DNA of 64,000 nucleotides from Methylomonas sp. EFPC3. GTDB lineage: Bacteria; Pseudomonadota; Gammaproteobacteria; Methylococcales; Methylomonadaceae. Below the pieces are notes generated by a model. It had not been told where the DNA came from. It worked only from the letters and a program-made list of their open reading frames with translations, and did not search any database. Positions within the stretch are counted from its first letter, which is position 1. Each line of letters starts with the position of its first letter. Location: positions 806,001 through 870,000 of the forward strand of contig NZ_CP116398.1 in NCBI RefSeq assembly GCF_029643245.1. Reading direction: 5' to 3'. Both the position numbers and the translations under genes were made by a program. Below are positions 26,283 through 37,155 of the stretch, piece after piece.

Positions 26283-29081
26283 GTGACGAACCGTTTTCTT
26301 CCAATCCGATTGGGCGCACCAGGCGAAGAGATCAGTAAAAAAGATCTGCATGCGGTGACGCAGCGCTTCAAGTATTTCAACCAGCAACGATTGCTGCATG
26401 TGCAGAGTTTGCTGCAGCCGCGGCAGCAGGATTTTCTAAAATTGCTGCCGCTGCTATTCCACCAAAACCACCCGCTGTTGCCCGGCTTCGTCTCGCTGGA
26501 AAGCCCGGCCGGCATTCCCGACTATACGCCCGGCAAACAAACGTTGGACGTTGCCAAACAGTTTTCCAAAGGCTTTGTCTACAAACGCAAGGCGCTACGG
26601 CAATATCCGATTCACGCCTTGTTTTTGATGGGCAGCGTCGGCAGTATGGCCTTTTCCAAAGAAAGCGATATCGACATCTGGCTTTGCCATGCCTCGGGGT
26701 TGGCGGCCGACGAATTGGCCGAGCTTCAGCAAAAAGCCCGCGAAGTCGAGAAATGGGCGGCGGCGTTGAAAATCGAGGCGCATTTTTTTCTGGTCGACGC
26801 CGAACAATTCGTCCGCGGCGAAAACACGCCGATTTCGCAGGAAAGCAGCGGCGAGACCCAGCACTATCTGTTGCTGGAAGAGTTTTACCGCACCTCGATT
26901 TATGTCGCCGGCCGCACCCCGGTTTGGTGGCTGGTGCCGCCGGAACAGGAAGCCGATTACGCCCAATACGTGCAGCATTTGCTCGAGAACCGGTTCGTCG
27001 CAGAAAGCGAAGTCTTGGATTTCGGCAATCTGAACAACATGCCGACCGCCGAGTTCGTCAGCGCGACGCTCTGGCATATCTATAAATCCCTGACTTCGCC
27101 GCACAAATCTCTGTTGAAGCTGTTGTTGATGGAAAGCTATGCCAGCGAGTTCCCGCACCCGCACTGGCTGTGCCAAGCCTTGAAACAAGCCGTTTACCGG
27201 GGCGACTTCAGCGTGGAAAGCCTGGACCCGTATTTGTTGATGTACAGCAAGGTCGACGCCTACTTGCGTCAGGCCGGCTCCAAACGGCGTCTGGATCTGA
27301 TCCGTGAGTGTTTTTACATGAAGATTATGGCCGGTTCCGGGCCGATCCCGGATAGCCGGCTAAGGCAATTGCGGGAAAGTTTTTTACACCAGGTTGCCGA
27401 GCAATGGCACTGGCCGGAAGCCTTGCTGGAGAATCTGGCCAGCCAACGCTATTGGGATATCAAACGTGCCAACAGCGAACACGGCGTAATCCGCGACCAG
27501 TTGCAACAGTGCTTGCGGATGATCATCAAATTTACCGGCTTGCCGATCGATCAAGCACAACGGGAAAACCGGGATTTAGGTTTGATCGGCCGCAAACTGC
27601 GGGCCGGATTGGACCAGCGCCCCGGCAAAATCGAGATTCTGACCACGCGCGGCGCGGTGCATACCACCCCGGATTTGTTGATCGCGAAGGAAATCGCCGC
27701 CGAACACGCCGCACCGCTTTGGCGTTTGTACAGCGATAGAAGCGCAGCGCAACAAGGATCGGCGGAAGGCGCCATCAAACAGGCCGATAGTTTGCTGGAG
27801 ATTTTGTGCTGGGCGGTGCTGAACGGTTTGTATAAGAAAGCGCTGAATTTACAGGTATCTGCACTGAGTCTGAAACTCGCCGGCAACGATATCTACCAAT
27901 TGCTCAACGAATTGCATGGATTTTTTCAGAGTCGGTTGCCGAGCGGCGACAGCGGTTTGGTGGCCTATGCGGCACCGAACCGTTTGTCGGCGTCGCTGTT
28001 GCTGGTCAACCTTGGCGAAAGCCTGGCGATCGACGCCAACGGCCAGCAGTTGGTGATGAGCGAACGCTCCGACCCGTTGAGCTATGGCGAGTCCCGCCAG
28101 TGTTTCGTGCAGTCGATCGAGAAACTGTCGGTGTCGAGCTGGGGCGAGGTCACCTTGCAGCGGTACGCCGGGATGGACGGTTTGTTTAACTGTTTGCTCG
28201 ATGTCGTGCATAACGGCGGAACCCAGTTTGGCAGCGATGCCCTGCGGGTGTTGTGTTACACCCCGGTTCGCGGCCGCAGTATCGTGTTGCGCATCGAGTC
28301 GTTGTTCAACAACCTGCGAAAGTGTTTCGTAGCGGCCGGTATCGGCGCCCAACGCTACCTGATTCCGGCGGAAACCGGTTACTGCCTGTTTCAATTCAAT
28401 AATGGCCGCTTGGGCTATTTCGGCTTGGACAACCATACCCAGTTGTTGCAGGAATTGGCCAAACCGCAGCCGCAGTTCTCCGCGGTGTTGTTCGACGACT
28501 ACGTTTTGGAACAGACCTATATCCCGCTGCTGTATCGTTACAATCTGGCCGATACGGTACAGCTGTTTTACCATGCCACCAGCAAGCACGTCGCCGTCTA
28601 CATTCTCGACGAAAAGGGCTCGTTGTTCGTCCGCCAGCATCACAACGCCAATCCGGAACACATATTGGCTCATTACTCGGTATTCCTCGGTACCTTGCTG
28701 GCGCAAGCCCAGTTGCCGGACGGGCTCGCGATCCGGTTTTACGAGATTCAACGAAATTCGGCCGGGGTTGTGTCCTGCCAAACGGTGCAAGTCAAGTTGG
28801 GCGCCAGCGTATTCGATTTGAGAGTCAGGATCGTCAGTGAAGACAGTGGTGCGGTGGCGGTTTATGCCAACGAACGTCGCTTCCTGATCGACGGCCCCGA
28901 CAGTTACAAGGCCGTGCGCAGTGACATTCTGGGCTATCGCAATAGTCATGACGACTATCCGTTTCATATCACCGAAATTGACGCGCCTTGCCGGGTATTG
29001 GGCGCCGAACATAGCGCGGAGTTGCAGACCGTGCACTTCCTGAACTACAAGCAAAAAATGGAAGACAAATTAAACATTTGA
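26283..29081 (+). CDS. cyaA: Class I adenylate cyclase
   Basis: A 932-residue cytosolic cAMP synthase of the enterobacterial class I type. The nucleotidyltransferase motif MGSVGSMAFSKESDIDIW lies near 117-134 with its metal-binding acidic pair (DID). The large C-terminal half is the regulatory region. Length compares with about 850 in Escherichia. The start is GTG at 26283, 42 bases after the phosphatase gene, preceded by a weak site. In gammaproteobacteria cAMP acts through CRP/Vfr-type regulators, and in Pseudomonas FimV and pilus signalling control a different cyclase; here the cyclase lies directly downstream of a FimV-like/GTPase operon. Confidence 0.92.
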   Translation: MTNRFLPIRLGAPGEEISKKDLHAVTQRFKYFNQQRLLHVQSLLQPRQQDFLKLLPLLFHQNHPLLPGFVSLESPAGIPDYTPGKQTLDVAKQFSKGFVYKRKALRQYPIHALFLMGSVGSMAFSKESDIDIWLCHASGLAADELAELQQKAREVEKWAAALKIEAHFFLVDAEQFVRGENTPISQESSGETQHYLLLEEFYRTSIYVAGRTPVWWLVPPEQEADYAQYVQHLLENRFVAESEVLDFGNLNNMPTAEFVSATLWHIYKSLTSPHKSLLKLLLMESYASEFPHPHWLCQALKQAVYRGDFSVESLDPYLLMYSKVDAYLRQAGSKRRLDLIRECFYMKIMAGSGPIPDSRLRQLRESFLHQVAEQWHWPEALLENLASQRYWDIKRANSEHGVIRDQLQQCLRMIIKFTGLPIDQAQRENRDLGLIGRKLRAGLDQRPGKIEILTTRGAVHTTPDLLIAKEIAAEHAAPLWRLYSDRSAAQQGSAEGAIKQADSLLEILCWAVLNGLYKKALNLQVSALSLKLAGNDIYQLLNELHGFFQSRLPSGDSGLVAYAAPNRLSASLLLVNLGESLAIDANGQQLVMSERSDPLSYGESRQCFVQSIEKLSVSSWGEVTLQRYAGMDGLFNCLLDVVHNGGTQFGSDALRVLCYTPVRGRSIVLRIESLFNNLRKCFVAAGIGAQRYLIPAETGYCLFQFNNGRLGYFGLDNHTQLLQELAKPQPQFSAVLFDDYVLEQTYIPLLYRYNLADTVQLFYHATSKHVAVYILDEKGSLFVRQHHNANPEHILAHYSVFLGTLLAQAQLPDGLAIRFYEIQRNSAGVVSCQTVQVKLGASVFDLRVRIVSEDSGAVAVYANERRFLIDGPDSYKAVRSDILGYRNSHDDYPFHITEIDAPCRVLGAEHSAELQTVHFLNYKQKMEDKLNI

Positions 29082-29460
29082 TCGCAGAAGGTCGTGCCGG
29101 CAGCTTTGGCCGGAGCATGGCTGTTGGTTGCCAACCGGCGTTTCCGATTTTTCCAACATTCGCGCGTGGACCGCGACCAAGTCGGAGGTCGATGACCGCG
29201 GCCGCCCGCGGCTAAATCCGGACCGGTTCGGCCCGGCGGGGTTGTCTTGTCCGAAATTGAACTAAACTTAATTTGTAGGGATGCGCCGACACGTCTGTTT
29301 TCGCCGCCGCCGCGACTGCGGAACCGAAAAATCCAGCCTTGGCCCAGGATTTTTTCGCGAATGGCTATTCTATCGGCGGCCCCGTTTCATTCGTTGCAGT
29401 AATAGCCGATATGGCCGGCCTTAACTGCAACGGTACGCCAATTCAGTTGTAAGTTACATT
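29082..29460. other. Gene-free stretch between cyaA and the TonB receptor
   Basis: GC-rich 379 bases. It contains short self-complementary patches (CCGCGGCCGCCCGCGG near 29196 and CCGGC/GCCGG near 29098) and an AT-rich window near 29258-29282 (ACTAAACTTAATTTGTAGG) that could hold a promoter. I see no conserved riboswitch core and no ORF. The receptor ATG lacks a strong ribosome site. Confidence 0.4.
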
Positions 29461-31449
29461 ATGAAAAAACCACTAGTCGGACTACTGCTGCTTGCAGTAC
29501 ACCAAGCCGGTCATTGCGCTGCGGAAAACCAGGATGCGCTGGAATTGAATGTCGAGGATTTGCTCAGCGTCGAAGTGACTTCGGTATCCAAAAAGGCGCA
29601 GGCCTTGAACGACTCGGCAGCCGCGGTGTTCGTCATCACCCACGAAGACATCAAACGCTCGGGCGTGACCAGCATTCCGGAGGCTCTGCGTATGGCACCG
29701 GGGATGGACGTTTCCCGCATCGATTCCAATAAATGGGCGGTCAGCGCCCGCGGTTTCAACGGTCGTTTTGCCAACAAATTGCTGGTTTTGATCGACGGCC
29801 GCAACACCTATACCCGATCGTTTTCCGGCGTGTACTGGGAAAACCAGGACGTGATGTTGGAAGACGTGGAGCGGATCGAAGTTATCCGCGGACCGGGAGC
29901 CACGCTTTGGGGCGCAAACGCGGTAAACGGCGTCATCAACATCATCACCAAGCATTCCAGCAAAACCCAGGGCGGCCTGCTGGTGGCCGGCGGCGGTACT
30001 GAGGAGCGCGGGTTCGGCGGCTTCCGTTACGGCGGTCGTTTGAACGAAGACACCACCGCCCGAGCATACGTCAAAGGTTTCCAGCGCGACGCCTACAGCC
30101 GCGCCAATGGCGACCCGGCCGGCGACGCCTGGGATAAAGCGCAGGGCGGGTTCAGACTGGATTCGCGGCTGTCCATGCAAGACGAATTGACCGTGCAGGG
30201 CGATGCTTACCATAGTTCCATCAACCAGAGTTTATCGATTCCGCAACTCGCCGCGCCTTACCAAAGCGCATTCGGCGAACAGGTCGACGCCTACGGTGGT
30301 AATTTGTTGAGCCGCTGGCAACATACCATTTCGACCCGTTCGGATTATTCGTTGCAACTCTATTACGACTACTATCGGCGTAACGAGGCCTGGTTCAGCG
30401 AAGGGCGCGATACTTTGGATTTGGATTTCCAGCACCGTTTCGGTTTGTTCGACAGCCATGAGTTGATTTGGGGCTTTGGTTACCAATATACCCACGACCA
30501 CACCGAAACCGGCCGTTTGCTGCGTTTGAGTCCGGCGAGCCGCAACGACCAATTGTTCAGCGCATTCGTCCAGGACGAAATCGAGTTGGTCGATCAGGCC
30601 TTGTGGCTGACTTTGGGCTCCAAGTTCGAACATAACGATTACAGCGGTTTCGAAGGTCAGCCAACCGCGCGCTTGATGTGGGCGCCGCATCCGCAGCATC
30701 GGTTTTGGGGAGCGGTGTCGCGCGCGGTCAGAACGCCGTCCCGTGCCGAGCAGAACATGTCGCTACTCCAAGCTGTCCGGCCGCCGGAGGGCTTTTTTCC
30801 GGCGACCGCGATCTATCTGAACGGTGACCGCAGCTATCGGGCCGAAGACGTGATCGCGTATGAACTGGGCTACCGGACCACATTCATCAAATCGCTGTCC
30901 GTCGATTTCACGGCGTTTTATAACGATTACGATAATTTGCGTAACGTCACCCAAGGTGCGGGAACCTTCGACCCGTCGTCCGGCGTGGTGGTGGTACCGT
31001 TGACGCTGAACAATAATTTTCAAGCCAAGACCTACGGCTTCGAGGTCGCGGCAGTCTGGCAGATGCTGGATTGGTGGCGTTGGGATGCAAACTACGGTTT
31101 GTTAAAGTCCGATTTCGCCCCAACCACAAATACTGCGGTCGCCGCAGCCAGTCCGCAACATCGCATCAGTCTGCGCAGCGCATTGAGCGTGCGCAAAGAC
31201 ATCGATTTCGATTTATGGTTTCGCTACGTCGATACCAATGCGTCCGTTGGCGTCTACGGCGTGCAGCAGATCAACGATTACGTGACGATGGATGTGCGTT
31301 TGGCCTGGCGGCCGGCCGCCAGTCTGGAGCTGTCTTTGGTCGGGCAGAATTTGCTCAGCGAGAGCCATTTGGAATTCAGACAGGAAAACCAGACCTTGCC
31401 GACCTTTATCGACCGCGGCATGTACGGCAAAGTGGCCTGGAGTTTTTAA
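29461..31449 (+). CDS. TonB-dependent outer-membrane receptor
   Basis: A 662-residue outer-membrane receptor of the short type. A signal peptide ends near CAA (residue 20). The plug domain (about 40-155) begins DLLSVEVTSVSKKAQ and contains RSGVTSIPEALRMAPGMDVSRI and VERIEVIRGPGATLWG. The barrel ends with Phe (VAWSF), the usual BAM recognition end. The EVTSVSKK-type plug is common in receptors that occur next to YfiR-like proteins and GGDEF/kinase proteins, as here. Ligand unknown. The next gene begins 67 bases after the stop. Confidence 0.92.
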   Translation: MKKPLVGLLLLAVHQAGHCAAENQDALELNVEDLLSVEVTSVSKKAQALNDSAAAVFVITHEDIKRSGVTSIPEALRMAPGMDVSRIDSNKWAVSARGFNGRFANKLLVLIDGRNTYTRSFSGVYWENQDVMLEDVERIEVIRGPGATLWGANAVNGVINIITKHSSKTQGGLLVAGGGTEERGFGGFRYGGRLNEDTTARAYVKGFQRDAYSRANGDPAGDAWDKAQGGFRLDSRLSMQDELTVQGDAYHSSINQSLSIPQLAAPYQSAFGEQVDAYGGNLLSRWQHTISTRSDYSLQLYYDYYRRNEAWFSEGRDTLDLDFQHRFGLFDSHELIWGFGYQYTHDHTETGRLLRLSPASRNDQLFSAFVQDEIELVDQALWLTLGSKFEHNDYSGFEGQPTARLMWAPHPQHRFWGAVSRAVRTPSRAEQNMSLLQAVRPPEGFFPATAIYLNGDRSYRAEDVIAYELGYRTTFIKSLSVDFTAFYNDYDNLRNVTQGAGTFDPSSGVVVVPLTLNNNFQAKTYGFEVAAVWQMLDWWRWDANYGLLKSDFAPTTNTAVAAASPQHRISLRSALSVRKDIDFDLWFRYVDTNASVGVYGVQQINDYVTMDVRLAWRPAASLELSLVGQNLLSESHLEFRQENQTLPTFIDRGMYGKVAWSF

Positions 31450-31516
31450 GGCGCGATGTTTTCTAATTTTCGAACTAAATTTGCAATCGGATAGCGGCTT
31501 GCTACTACGGAGTCAT

Positions 31517-32053
31517 GTGGTAAACGTTTTTAGAGCTGGTACTTTGGCGGCATTTGCGGCGGCGGCAAGCGTTTGCGCGGCGGCGCCGGCCGCGCTGGAG
31601 CAATACACGGTGTTGGCCGCGCTGACCCTGAATTTCGCTCGGTTTACCCAATGGCCGGAGGGCGCTAAAACGGATGCCAACGTTCTGAACGTGTGTCTGG
31701 TGGGCGATAACGTATTGTTGCAGTCTTTCGATTCGATCGACGGCAAGAACGTCGGCGACCGTGCGATCAAGATCGTCAATTCGGAGCGCTTGCGTAATTT
31801 GAATCAATGCCAGATTTTGTTCATCGGTGAGTTGCCGAATAATGTTTTGTTGCAGGTATTTTTAGATACGAAGAACCATCCGGTTTTGACGATGGGAGAA
31901 GATGAGGGATTTGTGGAAAACGGCGGTATGGTGGCAATGGTGAATGTAGACGGCAAAATTCAGCTGCACGTCAATCTGGCGGCGGTCAAGGCTTCGGGGC
32001 TGAACATCAGTTCCAACCTGTTGCGGCTGGCAAAGATCGTCGGAGACCGTTAG
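31517..32053 (+). CDS. YfiR-family periplasmic protein
   Basis: A 178-residue exported protein of the YfiR/DUF4154 family. A signal peptide spans residues 1-23 (ending VCAAA). The family pattern follows: VLAALTLNFARFTQWPEG, LNVCLVGDNVLL, IDGKNVGDRAIKIV, ILFIGEL, HPVLTMGEDEGFVENGGMVAMV, and KASGLNISSNLLRLAKIV at the end. In Pseudomonas YfiR represses the inner-membrane cyclase YfiN from the periplasm. The start is chosen as GTG 31517, five bases after GGAG, because it gives a clean signal peptide; the longer open frame overlaps the receptor. The giant kinase with a YfiN-like sensor follows nine bases later, so this is probably its periplasmic regulator. Confidence 0.88.
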   Translation: MVNVFRAGTLAAFAAAASVCAAAPAALEQYTVLAALTLNFARFTQWPEGAKTDANVLNVCLVGDNVLLQSFDSIDGKNVGDRAIKIVNSERLRNLNQCQILFIGELPNNVLLQVFLDTKNHPVLTMGEDEGFVENGGMVAMVNVDGKIQLHVNLAAVKASGLNISSNLLRLAKIVGDR

Positions 32054-32062
32054 GAGACAACT

Positions 32063-35000
32063 ATGCCCTTTGTCAGATGGTTTAATAACGCGCCGATCAA
32101 AATCAAATTGGTGTCGATGATGACTTTGATCGCCATGTTGACGCTGTGCTTGGCGACAACGGCAATCATCATCAACGAATATTTTGCAAAAAAGAAAGAA
32201 ACCGAACAGCAGCTGGTGTTGGTGGCGAATATCATCGCTTCGAATATTTCCGCCGCGCTGGTGTTCGGCGATATGGTTTCCGCCAACACGATGCTGGAGA
32301 GTATGCGGACTCGGGACAGCATATTGAACGCCGAGCTCTACGACAAACAAGGCGAATTGTTTGCCGACTACCACTCCGCCAAATCCTCTGTCAGTCACTG
32401 GGAATCCGTGCAGGCCCTGGCGCTTTTGAAGCAGGCCGAAACCCCGGATCCCAACCGCAGTTTGCTGGGTAACTTGGGAAGTGCGCTTGCGCATTGGTAC
32501 GACAGACTGTTTCCGTACGTCGACGGCGCTGCCACAGACAAGGACGTATTTCAATACGATGCGGCAAACAACTTGCATTTCGTGCGGCGGATCGAGCTGG
32601 ACGGCGACACCGTCGGTATATTGCATTTGGTCGACGACCAGAGCGGTTTCTATGCGATCCTGAAAACCTTTTACCTGATTCTTGGCATTATCGTGCTGTT
32701 CACGATGCTGTGCATCAGCGCGTTGACCTCCAAAATGCAGCACATTTTTTTGGCGCCGCTGCTGAAGTTGATGGAGGCGATGCAGTCGGTCGGCCACGAA
32801 AAAAGCTTTTCCCACCGCATCAGCAAAACCAGTTCCGACGAGTTTGGCGATTTGGCCGAGGTCTACAACACCATGCTTGCCGAAATCCAGTTTCGCGACG
32901 ACCAGCTGGCGATGCACCGGGATTCGCTGGAGCAACAGGTACTGGAACGTACCCGGCAATTGGCGGAAACGAACAAAGAACTGAACATCAGCATAGCCGA
33001 TGCCCTGGCCGCGAAGGAGCAAGCGGAACAAGCCAGCAAAGCCAAGTCGCAGTTTTTGGCGACGATGAGCCACGAGATCAGAACGCCGATGAACGGCGTG
33101 TTGGGCATGACCGAACTGCTGATGGCATCCGGCTTGAATGAGCGGCAAAAACGCTTTGCGGAAACCGCATACCGTTCTGCCAATTCCTTGCTCAGCATCA
33201 TCAACAACATTCTGGATTTTTCCAAAATCGAAGCCGGCAAACTGCAATTGATCCTGCAAGAGTTCGACTTGCGGCCGATGCTGGAAGAAACCTTGGAATT
33301 GTTGGCCGACCAGGCACATCGCAAGGGCGTGGAATTGATTTTGAACATGCCTCACGATCTGAATTACATCGTCCAGGGCGATGCCGAGCGCTTGCGTCAG
33401 GTGCTGGTCAATCTGCTCAGTAATGCGATCAAATTTACCGAACGCGGCGACGTGCAACTCAAAATCAGCCGTATCGACGGCAGCGCGGCCACCGACAAGG
33501 TCGGTTTGCTGTTCGAAGTGATCGATACCGGCATCGGCGTGCCGCAAGATCGCCAAAACGAGATCTTCGACAGCTTTACCCAATCGGACGGCAGTATCAC
33601 TCGCCGTTACGGCGGTACCGGTCTGGGCTTGACCATATCCAAGCAATTGGTGGAGTTGATGGCCGGCGAACTGCATCTGGAAAGCCAAGTCGGCGTCGGC
33701 TCGCGGTTTTACTTCAATCTGGAATTCGGCTTGGGCATCCAGGTGGCAATCCCGATGGCCGATACGGCCGATTTGCAAGGCGTTGATATTCTGGTGGTCG
33801 ACGACAACGCGACCAACCGCGATATTCTGACCACACAGTTGGCATTGTGGGGCGCCAATCCCACCAGTGTCGATAGCGGGCCGCGAGCCTTGAAAATGCT
33901 GTTGGAAGCCGCCGCCGTGCAACAGCCGTTTCAACTGGCCTTGTTGGATTGGCATTTGCCGATCATGGACGGTTTATCGCTGGCAAAAGCGATTCAAACC
34001 GACCGGCGGATTCCCAAGCCCGCCATCATCATGCTCAGTTCGGAGAACGTCAGCTTCCAACCCGAACGTAGCCATGAATACGGCATTAGCTTTTTTCTGA
34101 ACAAACCGGTGTTTCAGCAACGCTTGTTGAACTGCCTGCGCGAGACCTTGGCACGCGACAAGGTCGCCGAGCCGCAGCTGTCGCAATCCGGTAAACCGGT
34201 TTCGCCGGCCCGCTTGCGCGGGAGAATACTGGTTGCCGAAGACAATCTGGTCAACCAGGAAGTGGTGAAAAGCTTTCTGGAGAATATGGGCTGTAGCGCC
34301 GACGTCGTCAAAAACGGCGAAGAGGCGGTAAAGGCTGCGGTTAGCCGGTCTTACGATTTGATTTTGATGGATTGCCACATGCCGGTCATGGACGGCTTTA
34401 CCGCGACCCGCAACTTACGCGAGCAGGAAACTGCGGCGGGTAAAGGCCGGGTGCCGGTTATAGCCTTGACCGCCGACGTGCAGAAAGGTATTCAGGATCA
34501 GTGCCACGCGGCCGGGATGGACGGCTATCTGAGTAAGCCTTTCAGCAAAGACCAGTTGCGCGCCTTGTTAGCGACCTGGTTGCCGGGCAGCGGAGCCGGT
34601 ACGCTTACCACGGCAGCCGTACCGCCCGCGCTGCCGCAACCGTCTGTGCCGGGCCCGATTTGTCAAGCCGATACCGCTGAGCTGCGCGAAGTTGTCGATG
34701 CGCAGGGAGTCAGCCTGTTCGATAAAGCGGTCGCGTTATATCTGCAAACGGCGGCGGAGAATGCCGAAAAGCTGCGCGAGGCGGTTGCCGCCAATGATCC
34801 GCTGGCAGCCGGCAACATTGCACATGCGCTCAAATCGGCCAGCGCCAATCTGGGCGCGCGGGAATTTGCCAAAACCTGTCTGGCTTTGGAGACCGCCGGT
34901 CGCCAGGGGTTAATCGATGAAGTTAAAGCCTTGATCGTCACATTCGAGCAGCAATTGCCCGAGGTTTTGGACGAGCTGCGCCATTTGGCCGATGCGAGCC

Positions 35001-37153
35001 CAGCCGGATCGGCGGTGACAGCCAAACAGGCTTGCGCTGCGTCTGCCGGCGAGGCGGTGCGCTTGTTACTGGTCGATGACGATCCTAATTTCCGTCTGAT
35101 CACCGGTGAACAATTGAAATCGGCCGGTTTTCAGGTCGAGGAAGCTTGCAGCGGCGAACAAGCGCTGGAAATGTTGCAGAGCGACATTCCGGACCTGGTG
35201 ATTCTCGACGCGATCATGGGCGGGCTGGACGGTTTCGAAACCTGCGCCAGGATGACGGCCTTACCCGAAATGATCGATGTACCGGTCATCATGTCGACCG
35301 GCCTGGACGATATCGAGTCGATCAATCGCGCCTTCAAGGTCGGCGCCGCCGATTTCATTATCAAACCGCTGAATCACGTGGTGCTGATTCATCACATCAA
35401 ATTTTTGCTGCGTTCCTATCGGGACACTGCCGAGTTGCGCAATAGCAAGCAACAATTGTCGGCGGCGCAGCGCATAGCCGGCCTGGGCTATTGGACCTGG
35501 GACGCCAAGCTGGATAGGTTCGAAATATCGCCGTATTTGGCTGAGCTATGCCGGACGAATCCGGAATATTTCGAGGGCGAGTTGGCCAAATATCTGGATT
35601 TGATCGATGTCGCCGACCGATCCAAAGTGGAAGAGGTGATCAAGGCCGCAGCGGAGGGCAAACCGGCCCCATACACCGAATACCGGCTGCTGAGCGAAAG
35701 CGACGAGCCGATAACGGTGCGCCAGGATACGGCGCTGATCAACAGCGGGGCGCAAAGTTACGTTACCGGGACGGTTCAGGATATTTCCAAACAGAAGGAA
35801 TCGGAAAAAATCATCCACCAGTTGGCTTATTTCGACGAACTCACCGGTTTGGCCAGCCGGGTGCATTACCATTCGCGGATGCAGCAAACCATCAAGGCGG
35901 CCTCGCGTGCGCAGCAGGAGTTCGCCTTCCTGTTTCTGGATTTGGACGAGTTTAAATATGTCAACGACAGTTTTGGTCACAACGTCGGCGACCAGTTTCT
36001 GAAAGCCATCGCCCAGCGGATCCAAAGCGTGGTGCGGGAGGAAGATTTTGCTGCGCGCTTGGGCGGCGACGAGTTTTGCATCATCGTCAATACCATCACC
36101 GACGAGTTCCAGGCCATGGATATCGCCGAACGGTGCTTGCAGGAAATCAACCGGCCATTGATCCTGAGCGGCCATCATTTGAAGCCGCGGGTCAGTATCG
36201 GCATCGCCATTTACCCGAAAGACGGCGACAACGAGCACGACTTGATGAAAGCCGCCGATACCGCGATGTATTCGGCCAAAACCGCCGGCAAACAGCGCTA
36301 CGCCTATTACCGGCCGGAAATGACCGGTCTGGCGATCAAACGCTTACAAGACGAGCAAATGCTGCGCGACGCGTTGGACCAAGGCCAGTTCGAGTTGTTT
36401 TACCAGCCCCAGGTCGGCATGCTCGACGGCCGGATGATCGGTATCGAAGCCTTGGCCCGCTGGCGCCATCCGCAGCGGGGCATTATCGGGCCCAGCGAAT
36501 TTATCCCGCTGGCGGAAACTTTGGGTCTGATCGGCAAGATCGACGAATGGGCGCTGCGTAGCGCCTGTATGCAGTTATCCGAATGGCGCGAGCAGGGACT
36601 GCCGCTGATGACGATGGCAGTCAACGTCTCGGCCAGCCATTTCCGCGATCCGCTGTTCATTTCCTCGCTAAGGGATATTCTGCAGCAAACCGCCATTCCC
36701 GCCGAATACCTGCAATTGGAAGTGACCGAAAGCGCGATGCAGGACGCAGCCGATATCGATGTATTCCACAAGGTGAAAGAACTTGGGGTAAAAATCGCCA
36801 TCGACGATTTCGGTACCGGTTATTCGTCTTTGGTCTCGTTAAAACAAATGCCGGTGGACTGTTTGAAGATTGACCGTATCTTCGTCCAAGACGTATTGAT
36901 TAATCCACAAACGCCGATCTTATTGGGAACCATCATCGGCATGGCGCACGCGATGCATTTTTGCCTGATTGCCGAAGGGGTGGAAACCATCGATCAGGCC
37001 ATGGTGATGACCGGCCTGGGCTGTCAGATCGTGCAAGGATTTTTGTTTAGCACGCCGCAACCGGCTATTGCGATGCCCGCCTTGTTCCGGAAAGATTTTC
37101 GTTTGGAGTTCGTCGACGCCAAACCCAGTCCGTTTATCCCGCCCGACAATTGA
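32063..37153 (+). CDS. Giant hybrid kinase with REC-REC-Hpt-REC-PAS-GGDEF-EAL
   Basis: A 1696-residue inner-membrane protein. The domains in order are: TM1 (about 13-36); a YfiN-like CHASE8 periplasmic sensor (about 40-150, with [16 protein letters not shown]); TM2 (about 208-230); HAMP and coiled coil; HisKA with His337 in SHEIRTP; HATPase ([16 protein letters not shown]); REC1 with Asp629; REC2 with Asp770; Hpt with His921 in [15 protein letters not shown]3 with Asp1049; PAS (about 1130-1245); GGDEF with the intact motif at 1334-1338; and EAL with the EAL motif at 1462-1464 and [10 protein letters not shown]. All catalytic residues are visible, so sensing, phosphorelay and c-di-GMP turnover are fused. 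TAGGAGA precedes the ATG. Co-transcribed with the YfiR-like gene. Confidence 0.92.
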   Translation: MPFVRWFNNAPIKIKLVSMMTLIAMLTLCLATTAIIINEYFAKKKETEQQLVLVANIIASNISAALVFGDMVSANTMLESMRTRDSILNAELYDKQGELFADYHSAKSSVSHWESVQALALLKQAETPDPNRSLLGNLGSALAHWYDRLFPYVDGAATDKDVFQYDAANNLHFVRRIELDGDTVGILHLVDDQSGFYAILKTFYLILGIIVLFTMLCISALTSKMQHIFLAPLLKLMEAMQSVGHEKSFSHRISKTSSDEFGDLAEVYNTMLAEIQFRDDQLAMHRDSLEQQVLERTRQLAETNKELNISIADALAAKEQAEQASKAKSQFLATMSHEIRTPMNGVLGMTELLMASGLNERQKRFAETAYRSANSLLSIINNILDFSKIEAGKLQLILQEFDLRPMLEETLELLADQAHRKGVELILNMPHDLNYIVQGDAERLRQVLVNLLSNAIKFTERGDVQLKISRIDGSAATDKVGLLFEVIDTGIGVPQDRQNEIFDSFTQSDGSITRRYGGTGLGLTISKQLVELMAGELHLESQVGVGSRFYFNLEFGLGIQVAIPMADTADLQGVDILVVDDNATNRDILTTQLALWGANPTSVDSGPRALKMLLEAAAVQQPFQLALLDWHLPIMDGLSLAKAIQTDRRIPKPAIIMLSSENVSFQPERSHEYGISFFLNKPVFQQRLLNCLRETLARDKVAEPQLSQSGKPVSPARLRGRILVAEDNLVNQEVVKSFLENMGCSADVVKNGEEAVKAAVSRSYDLILMDCHMPVMDGFTATRNLREQETAAGKGRVPVIALTADVQKGIQDQCHAAGMDGYLSKPFSKDQLRALLATWLPGSGAGTLTTAAVPPALPQPSVPGPICQADTAELREVVDAQGVSLFDKAVALYLQTAAENAEKLREAVAANDPLAAGNIAHALKSASANLGAREFAKTCLALETAGRQGLIDEVKALIVTFEQQLPEVLDELRHLADASPAGSAVTAKQACAASAGEAVRLLLVDDDPNFRLITGEQLKSAGFQVEEACSGEQALEMLQSDIPDLVILDAIMGGLDGFETCARMTALPEMIDVPVIMSTGLDDIESINRAFKVGAADFIIKPLNHVVLIHHIKFLLRSYRDTAELRNSKQQLSAAQRIAGLGYWTWDAKLDRFEISPYLAELCRTNPEYFEGELAKYLDLIDVADRSKVEEVIKAAAEGKPAPYTEYRLLSESDEPITVRQDTALINSGAQSYVTGTVQDISKQKESEKIIHQLAYFDELTGLASRVHYHSRMQQTIKAASRAQQEFAFLFLDLDEFKYVNDSFGHNVGDQFLKAIAQRIQSVVREEDFAARLGGDEFCIIVNTITDEFQAMDIAERCLQEINRPLILSGHHLKPRVSIGIAIYPKDGDNEHDLMKAADTAMYSAKTAGKQRYAYYRPEMTGLAIKRLQDEQMLRDALDQGQFELFYQPQVGMLDGRMIGIEALARWRHPQRGIIGPSEFIPLAETLGLIGKIDEWALRSACMQLSEWREQGLPLMTMAVNVSASHFRDPLFISSLRDILQQTAIPAEYLQLEVTESAMQDAADIDVFHKVKELGVKIAIDDFGTGYSSLVSLKQMPVDCLKIDRIFVQDVLINPQTPILLGTIIGMAHAMHFCLIAEGVETIDQAMVMTGLGCQIVQGFLFSTPQPAIAMPALFRKDFRLEFVDAKPSPFIPPDN

Positions 37154-37155
37154 AT

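Noticed and set aside
29082..29460. Possible riboswitch upstream of the TonB receptor
   Set aside because: No conserved cobalamin, c-di-GMP or other core sequence could be found; only short GC-rich self-complementary patches.
31292..31516. Longer start for the YfiR-like gene
   Set aside because: The extra residues overlap the receptor gene and would hide the signal peptide; the GTG at 31517 has a good ribosome site.
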